Positions 13,403-18,394 of a stretch of DNA of 18,394 nt are shown one piece after another. The notes beneath the pieces are model-generated. The model saw only the letters and a list, made by a program, of their open reading frames with translations, was not told the origin of the DNA and ran no database searches. The stretch is from contig DEFE01000048.1 of assembly GCA_002350625.1 (NCBI GenBank), positions 31,685 through 50,078 of the forward strand, in the 5' to 3' direction. Source of the stretch: Lachnospiraceae bacterium UBA2860. GTDB lineage: Bacteria > Bacillota > Clostridia > Lachnospirales > Lachnospiraceae. Both the position numbers and the translations under genes were made by a program. The first letter of the stretch is position 1. Each line of letters begins with the position of its first letter.

Positions 13403-13981
13403 TCAGTCCAGCTCCCGGAGCACCTGCTGCGCCACCTCCCGCTTCGTGAGCGAATGATTCATTGCCTCAGTCTCCAGATAGCGGTGCGCTGTCTCCTCCG
13501 TCATGCCCTTCTTCTCAATCAGCAGACATTTTGCTCTGGTAATCAGTCCCAGCTCCTCCATCCGGCGGCTGAGACGGTCGTTGTCCGCCCGGAGCTCCGC
13601 AATCCGGCGGTGCGAGGTCAGCAGGAGATTTGCGCTCTGCACCAGAATCTGCCCGCGCACCGGTCTTGCGAGGACAAAGACACCGGCGCCCCGTGTCCGG
13701 TATACCGCGCGGTCATAGACATCCGCGGGGACCAGGACAATAACCGGCACCTCGTGACTTGCAATATCCACTGCCGACTCCACGCCGAACTCGTCCACTG
13801 CCGGCGTATTCACGATAAGCGCCATATCTCCCTTTTCGAGGAGCTTCTGCCTGGCCTGTGCCATGGAAGTCGCCTGCACGGTCGTCTGAAACACGCCGGC
13901 CAGCACCTCCCGGATCGAGCTGTATGTAGCTGTGCTCTGCGTCACGATCACCGCGCCGCATTTATCCCTGCCAGTCATCAT
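13403..13981 (-). CDS. ANTAR-domain antiterminator with degenerate receiver domain
   Basis: A 192-residue regulator. Residues 8-120 look like a CheY-type receiver fold, 121-143 a linking helix, and 145-190 an ANTAR domain (ITRAKCLLIEKKGMTEETAH and the following MNHSLTKREVAQQVL), which binds paired RNA hairpins to prevent termination. The receiver lacks the acidic pair near its N-terminus. It has N58 where the phospho-acceptor Asp should be (ALIVNTP), and Arg replaces the usual KP lysine (LARP), so phosphorylation control is unlikely. The start lies 3 bp after the glnA stop. Known ANTAR regulators next to glutamine synthetase in clostridia suggest control of nitrogen-assimilation transcripts. 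Confidence 0.88.
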   Translation of the reverse strand: MMTGRDKCGAVIVTQSTATYSSIREVLAGVFQTTVQATSMAQARQKLLEKGDMALIVNTPAVDEFGVESAVDIASHEVPVIVLVPADVYDRAVYRTRGAGVFVLARPVRGQILVQSANLLLTSHRRIAELRADNDRLSRRMEELGLITRAKCLLIEKKGMTEETAHRYLETEAMNHSLTKREVAQQVLRELD

Positions 13982-13984
13982 AAT

Positions 13985-15193
13985 TTATCGTTTCCCGTAC
14001 AGTCTGATAATATCCTCCGGCACATATTTCCGGACAAACTCACTGCGCTCCGCCACTGCTGCCGCGGCCTGAAGCGTCTCCGGCAGGCGGGCAAGGCCGT
14101 CGGTGACTGCTGCATCCGCTGTGAACAGATTCATGTCGAGACTCGGCGCAGGCTCCAGATTTTCCTCTATACCTGACAAACCTGCATAAATCAGCAGCGT
14201 GTATGCCAGATACGGATTGCACGACGGGTCAGGCGAGCGGAGCTCGATCCGCCTTCTCTCCTCCTCTGAGGCCGGAATCCTGATCAGCTGGGAGCGGTTC
14301 TGCTCAGACCAGCTCACGTATTCCGGCGCCTTCTGGCGGCCGAGACGGCTGTAGGATTCCTCCCGCGGATCGAGGAACAGGGTGATATCGCGGATATATT
14401 TCATGATGCCCGCCATGAACGCCGGGGAACGATCCACCCCGTCCTCACATTCGACGGACATATTGATATGCATGCCATTGCCCGGCGCATCCTTGAGCGG
14501 CTTCGGCGAGAAGTCCGCGGACAGCCCGTTGCTCTCGCAGATGCTGCGCACCGCCCATTTGAAGGTGGAAGTGTTGTCGGCCGTGGTCATGGCGTCGCTG
14601 TACCGGAAATCAATCTCATTCTGTCCCGGCCCCTGCTCATGGTGCGAAGCCTCAGGCGTGATCCCCATGTCGATCAGCGTGAAGCAGATCTCCCTGCGGA
14701 TGTTGTCCCCGCGGTCCATCGGCTCGCAGTCCATATATCCGGCGTGATCGATCGGTTCAGTAGTCCGGTTCCCGTTTTCATCCTTCCGGAACACATAGAA
14801 CTCCAGCTCCGGGCCAAAATTCACACTGACCTTCTTCTCTGCCGCGGCCTTCACCGCCTGCTTCAGCATGTAGCGGGTGTCCTTCTCGTAGGGTCGCCCA
14901 TCCGGATAGCAGATGTCACAGAACATCCGCACCACGCGCCCGTCCACCGGTCTCCAGGGCACGATGGATACCGTGCTCACATCCGGCTTCAGAAAGAGAT
15001 CGGATTTCTCCTCCGTGCTGAACCCGTGAATCGCCGAGGCGTCGATGGATATCCCATACTTCAGCGCTCTCGGCAGCTCGCCGGGCATGATCGCGATATT
15101 TTTCTGATTCCCGAATACATCAAAGAATGCGAGGCGGATGAATTTGACGTTCTCCTCCTCCATGAGCTCCATCACATCTTCATTTGTCTTCAT
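13985..15193 (-). CDS. glnA: Glutamine synthetase, short type I
   Basis: ATP-dependent amidation of glutamate with ammonia. The protein has 402 residues, against about 444 for Bacillus GlnA. Conserved parts are the beta-grasp N-domain, FGPELEFYVF with metal ligands E129/E131, EASHHEQGPGQNEIDFRY, NGMHINMS with H242, NRSQLIRIPAS, and RIELRSPDPSCNPYLA with E318. Differences: T60 sits where Bacillus has the feedback-inhibition Arg62; the flap around residues 284-292 is two residues shorter, with Lys288 where GYEAP has Glu; and about 25 C-terminal residues are missing. The ATG overlaps the end of dapL by 14 bp and has GGGAGA upstream. Co-transcription with the ANTAR gene is evident. Confidence 0.92.
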   Translation of the reverse strand: MKTNEDVMELMEEENVKFIRLAFFDVFGNQKNIAIMPGELPRALKYGISIDASAIHGFSTEEKSDLFLKPDVSTVSIVPWRPVDGRVVRMFCDICYPDGRPYEKDTRYMLKQAVKAAAEKKVSVNFGPELEFYVFRKDENGNRTTEPIDHAGYMDCEPMDRGDNIRREICFTLIDMGITPEASHHEQGPGQNEIDFRYSDAMTTADNTSTFKWAVRSICESNGLSADFSPKPLKDAPGNGMHINMSVECEDGVDRSPAFMAGIMKYIRDITLFLDPREESYSRLGRQKAPEYVSWSEQNRSQLIRIPASEEERRRIELRSPDPSCNPYLAYTLLIYAGLSGIEENLEPAPSLDMNLFTADAAVTDGLARLPETLQAAAAVAERSEFVRKYVPEDIIRLYGKR

Positions 15194-16478
15194 GGCTGTC
15201 TCCCGATCCGGTCTGATTCTTCCACTGGATCATCCGCTCCACCGCGGCCACCGTGTTCTCGTAAGTGCCGAATGCCGTGAGGCGGAAGAAATGCTCCCCG
15301 TGCGGCCCGAAGCCGGATCCCGGCGTTCCGACGACGCCCGCCTCCGTGAGCAGACGGTCGAAGAATTCCCAGCTTGTCATTTCTCCCGGCGTGCGGAGCC
15401 AGATGTACGGCGCGTTCTCCCCGCCGTACACCGTGAAGCCGGCATCCGCCAGATGCGTACGGATGTAAGCGGCATTGCGCATATAATAGGCGACCTGGGC
15501 CCGGGTCTGCTCCTGTCCCTCAGGCGAATAGACTGCCTCGCCTGCCCGCTGGACAATATACGGCGCGCCGTTGAATTTTGTTCCATGGCGGCGGGTCCAG
15601 AGTCTCTGCAGCGGCACCGCCTCCGTGATGGTTTCCCCGGTCTCCGGGCTGGTATAGGTTACCGTTCTTGTGAGGTCCGCCGGCACAACCGCCGCGCCGA
15701 GGCGCAGTCCTGTGAAGCCGGCATTCTTGGAGAAGCTCCGCAGCTCAATAGCGCACGTTCTTGCTCCCTCGCACTCATAAATGCTGTGGGGCACGCCCGG
15801 CTGGGTGATATAGGCCTCATATGCCGCGTCAAAAATGATCACCGCGCCGTTCCGGTTTGCATAATCCACCCACGCCTGCAGCTGCGGCTTCGTCAGCACC
15901 GCGCCGGTCGGATTGTTCGGAGAGCAGAGATAGATGAGATCACAGGTCCCGTCCTCCGGAATCTGCGGTGCAAAACCATTTTCCTCGCTGCAGGGCAGAT
16001 ACAGTACGCCGTCAAACCCTGCCTTCTCCCGATTGTACTCCCCGGTTCTGCCGGCCATGACGTTCGTATCGAGATAAACCGGGTAGACCGGATCGCAGAC
16101 CGCCACCGTGTTGGAAAGGCCGAAAATCTCCTGAATATTACCCGAATCGCTCTTGGCGCCGTCCGAGATGAAGATCTCATCCGGGCGGATATCACAGCCG
16201 CGGGCGGCGTAGTCCGTCCGAACCATCGCCTCCCGGAGGAACGCGTAACCGTTCTCCGGTCCGTAGCCGCGGAAGGTCTCCTGCTGCCCCATCTCATCGA
16301 CTGCACGGTGCAGCGCCCCGATGACTGCAGGACACAGCGGCTGGGTCACATCTCCGATGCCGAGCCGGATGATCTCAACCTCCGGGTTCTCCTCCTGATA
16401 GGCGGAGACTTTCTTTGCAATGGTCGAGAAAAGATAGCTTCCCGGCAGCTTCAGATAATTCTCATTGATTGTAAACAT
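15180..16478 (-). CDS. dapL: LL-diaminopimelate aminotransferase
   Basis: A PLP enzyme converting tetrahydrodipicolinate directly to LL-diaminopimelate for lysine and peptidoglycan synthesis. The 432 residues are slightly longer than typical DapL (about 410), with extra length at the C-terminal tail. Motifs are RLGIGDVTQPL (38-48), FRGYGPENGY, ISDGAKSDSGNIQ (104-116), DPVYPVYLDTNV, CSPNNPTGA (185-193), FDAAYEAYI, and SFSKNAGFTG with PLP lysine K251, plus HFFRLTAFG near the end. ATG 16478 follows AGGGG at 8-nt spacing. It lies 25 bp after purF and overlaps glnA by 14 bp. The presence of dapL indicates the aminotransferase variant of the lysine pathway. Confidence 0.93.
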   Translation of the reverse strand: MFTINENYLKLPGSYLFSTIAKKVSAYQEENPEVEIIRLGIGDVTQPLCPAVIGALHRAVDEMGQQETFRGYGPENGYAFLREAMVRTDYAARGCDIRPDEIFISDGAKSDSGNIQEIFGLSNTVAVCDPVYPVYLDTNVMAGRTGEYNREKAGFDGVLYLPCSEENGFAPQIPEDGTCDLIYLCSPNNPTGAVLTKPQLQAWVDYANRNGAVIIFDAAYEAYITQPGVPHSIYECEGARTCAIELRSFSKNAGFTGLRLGAAVVPADLTRTVTYTSPETGETITEAVPLQRLWTRRHGTKFNGAPYIVQRAGEAVYSPEGQEQTRAQVAYYMRNAAYIRTHLADAGFTVYGGENAPYIWLRTPGEMTSWEFFDRLLTEAGVVGTPGSGFGPHGEHFFRLTAFGTYENTVAAVERMIQWKNQTGSGDSHEDK

Positions 16479-16503
16479 AGACTCAGCCCCTTTCCTGTCC
16501 GCC

Positions 16504-18276
16504 TTACAGCTCCATCCTGTCCTTGGAGTAAACCTCCGGCACCGCCGTCGGATAGTCGCCGTTGAAGCATGCACAGCAGAAATCTCTGCCCGGCTCCGGC
16601 TTTTTCCCGTCCGCACGGATGTTGGCCAGCCGTTTTGCCGCCTCCACGCTCAGATAGCCGAGCGAATCCGCGCCGATGATGTCTGCGATCTCCGGAATGG
16701 TGTGATGGCAGGCGATCAGATTCTCCCGAGAGTCAATATCTGTGCCGTAATAGCAGGGATTCAGGAACGGCGGTGAGGAGATACGCATATGCACTTCCTT
16801 CGCTCCTGCGTCCCGGACCAGCTGAATGATCCGCGCCGATGTCGTGCCGCGCACAATCGAGTCATCGATCAGAACGACCCGCCTGCCCTCGATGACGCTC
16901 CGGATCGCGTTCAGCTTGAGCCGCACCAGATTGGTGCGCTCCTGCTGGGACGGCGCAATGAAGGTTCTGCCGATATATTTATTCTTGATGAGGCCGAGTG
17001 CATACGGGATCCCGGATTCCTCGGCAAAACCGGTGGCTGCATCGAGTCCGGAATCCGGAACGCCGATGACCAGATCCGCGTCTGCCGGATGCTCGATGGC
17101 CAGTTCCCTGCCCGCTCCGACGCGGTAATCATGCACCGACACGCCGTCGATGACAGAATCCGGTCTCGCAAAATAAATGTACTCAAAGATACAGTGGCTG
17201 GTCTTCTGCGGCGCCTGTTTCATGCCCTCAAGGGTCGACAGAACCGTCTCCTCCGCCGTCTCGCCCTTCGCGTCCTCCAGAGCGGACAGAATCATCTTTT
17301 CCTCCGCACCGGTATCTGCTGTCATCTCCGCCCCTGACGATACTGCCGCTGCCAGCAGAGCAGGGCTGCAGTGGCGCCGGTCTGTCCGGATGCCGTTTTT
17401 ATCCGCAATGACGATTTCCCCAGGAAGAATATCCCGCACGAATTTTGCCCCGATGGCGTCAAGCGCGCAGGATTCTGAAGCAAAAATGATACTGCCGTCC
17501 TCCATGGTGCCGATGCACAGCGGCCGGAAGCCGTGCGGATCGCGGCAGGCGATCAGCTTGGCTGGCGACATGACGACCAGAGAGTAAGCGCCCTCCAGCT
17601 CGTTCATCGTCCGGCTCACAGCCTCTTCAATGGCACCGCAGTTCAGGCGCTTGCGCGTAATCAGATAAGAAATGACCTCGGTATCACTGGTGGAATGGAA
17701 AATGCAGCCCTGCAGCTCCAGGCTGCGGCGCAGGGCGAAGGAGTTTACGAGATTGCCGTTATGGCAGATGGCGAGCTGGCCCTTGACATGACGGACCACC
17801 ATGGGCTGCGCATTTTCCCGGGTCACGGAACCGCTGGTGGAATACCGCACATGGCCGACTGCCATCGTGGCGTACGCCTCTCCGCCAGAAACAGCGCTCC
17901 CTGCCTCTCCGGCCTCTGCTCCGCCGCAGATTTTGTCCGGACGGTTATATTCATCCAGCTCATCCAGCATCTGGCGGCTGAACACCTCATGAACCAGCCC
18001 GAGGTCCTTGTGACAGACAATGGTCCGTTCCCGGTTGACCGCAATGCCTGCGGATTCCTGCCCGCGGTGCTGCAGCGAGGTCAGCGCGCAGTAGGTAATA
18101 TGTGCGACATCCGTATCCTTCGGCGCCCGGATCCCGAAGACGCCGCATTCCTCATGAATGCCGTCCGGCTCCTCCCCCTCCTGGAACCGGCTTTCACAGA
18201 GAGCGCGGCGCGCCGCCGCGCTCTCCCGGACACTGCCATGGCCGGAGCGGCCGATCAGACTTCTGTCTTCACTCAT
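16504..18276 (-). CDS. purF: Amidophosphoribosyltransferase
   Basis: First committed step of purine synthesis: PRPP plus glutamine gives phosphoribosylamine. The 590-residue precursor has a 43-residue N-terminal extension before the catalytic Cys44 (EECGVFGI), presumably removed as a propeptide. Glutaminase motifs are LQHRGQESAGI, GHVRYSTSG and CHNGNLVN. The PRPP loop is VVLIDDSIVRGTTS (467-480). C362, C508, C567 and C570 match the four [4Fe-4S] ligands of the oxygen-sensitive Bacillus enzyme. Two insertions stand out: residues 117-135 (Gly/Ala/Glu) and about 304-359 between the domains (acidic, helical). The ATG overlaps the pyrG stop by 8 bp and has GGAGGAG upstream. Confidence 0.95.
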   Translation of the reverse strand: MSEDRSLIGRSGHGSVRESAAARRALCESRFQEGEEPDGIHEECGVFGIRAPKDTDVAHITYCALTSLQHRGQESAGIAVNRERTIVCHKDLGLVHEVFSRQMLDELDEYNRPDKICGGAEAGEAGSAVSGGEAYATMAVGHVRYSTSGSVTRENAQPMVVRHVKGQLAICHNGNLVNSFALRRSLELQGCIFHSTSDTEVISYLITRKRLNCGAIEEAVSRTMNELEGAYSLVVMSPAKLIACRDPHGFRPLCIGTMEDGSIIFASESCALDAIGAKFVRDILPGEIVIADKNGIRTDRRHCSPALLAAAVSSGAEMTADTGAEEKMILSALEDAKGETAEETVLSTLEGMKQAPQKTSHCIFEYIYFARPDSVIDGVSVHDYRVGAGRELAIEHPADADLVIGVPDSGLDAATGFAEESGIPYALGLIKNKYIGRTFIAPSQQERTNLVRLKLNAIRSVIEGRRVVLIDDSIVRGTTSARIIQLVRDAGAKEVHMRISSPPFLNPCYYGTDIDSRENLIACHHTIPEIADIIGADSLGYLSVEAAKRLANIRADGKKPEPGRDFCCACFNGDYPTAVPEVYSKDRMEL

Positions 18277-18394
18277 CAGCTTTCTTCTCCTCCGCAGATT
18301 CCGCGTGCTCCACCGCTGCCTTCACAAGTCCTGCAAACAGCGGGTGTGCATGGTTCGGGCGGGACTTGAATTCCGGGTGTCCCTGTGTCCCGAT
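18269..18394 (-). CDS. pyrG: CTP synthase, C-terminal end (gene continues beyond the window)
   Basis: The last 41 residues and stop are visible. GTQGHPEFKSRPNHAHPLF is the conserved end of the class I glutamine amidotransferase domain of CTP synthase (catalytic His-x-Glu triad part HPE), followed by FAGLVKAAVEH and a charged tail. The enzyme aminates UTP to CTP using glutamine. Its stop overlaps the purF start by 8 bp, indicating translational coupling. Promoter and first genes of the operon lie outside. Confidence 0.9.
   Translation of the reverse strand: MGTQGHPEFKSRPNHAHPLFAGLVKAAVEHAESAEEKKADE

Overview
The window looks like a chromosomal segment of a strictly anaerobic, fairly GC-rich Firmicute, most likely a Lachnospiraceae-type gut clostridium. 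This is inferred from gene content and was not checked by any search. The supporting genes are two [FeFe] hydrogenases, an ANTAR regulator next to a short glutamine synthetase, DapL, a PurF with iron-sulfur ligand cysteines, Gram-positive style Shine-Dalgarno sites and a Rex-like operator. Nearly all genes are on the minus strand. The exceptions are the asnB fragment at the left edge and a small decayed region near 5.2-6.1 kb.

Left part (1-6.2 kb): the 3' end of asnB (+) runs into an array of about four 28-bp hairpin-forming tandem repeats. It converges on a CDF-family cation transporter (-). Next come a secreted beta-helix-like surface protein with a Gly/Pro/Asp repeat linker (-) and a class I DAHP synthase (-). 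From 5018 to 6194 there is no intact large gene. This stretch holds a DUF4417-like gene remnant with an in-frame stop, an AT-rich inverted repeat, micro-ORFs with ribosome binding sites, and a strong plus-strand intrinsic terminator, so it may be a small independent transcription unit.

Middle part (6.2-13.3 kb): a MATE efflux pump, then a hydrogen-metabolism block read on the minus strand. In transcription order this is an extended -10 promoter, a 13-codon leader ORF, a NuoE-like [2Fe-2S] protein, a PAS-containing sensory [FeFe] hydrogenase (group C/HydS type) and a SpoIIE/PP2C-type phosphatase. After a 257-bp gap comes a group B-type [FeFe] hydrogenase under its own predicted sigma-A promoter, overlapped by a Rex-like operator, and closed by an intrinsic terminator. 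The simplest reading is a hydrogen- or redox-sensing signalling module next to a hydrogenase controlled by NADH/NAD+.

Right part (13.3-18.4 kb): a tightly packed or overlapping minus-strand operon, pyrG-purF-dapL-glnA-ANTAR regulator, ends at an intrinsic terminator just before the sensory-hydrogenase promoter. It joins two major glutamine consumers (CTP synthase, amidophosphoribosyltransferase), lysine/cell-wall precursor synthesis, glutamine synthetase and a likely RNA-binding antiterminator. The regulator's receiver domain has lost its phospho-acceptor aspartate. No tRNA, rRNA, CRISPR array, intact transposase or integrase was seen.
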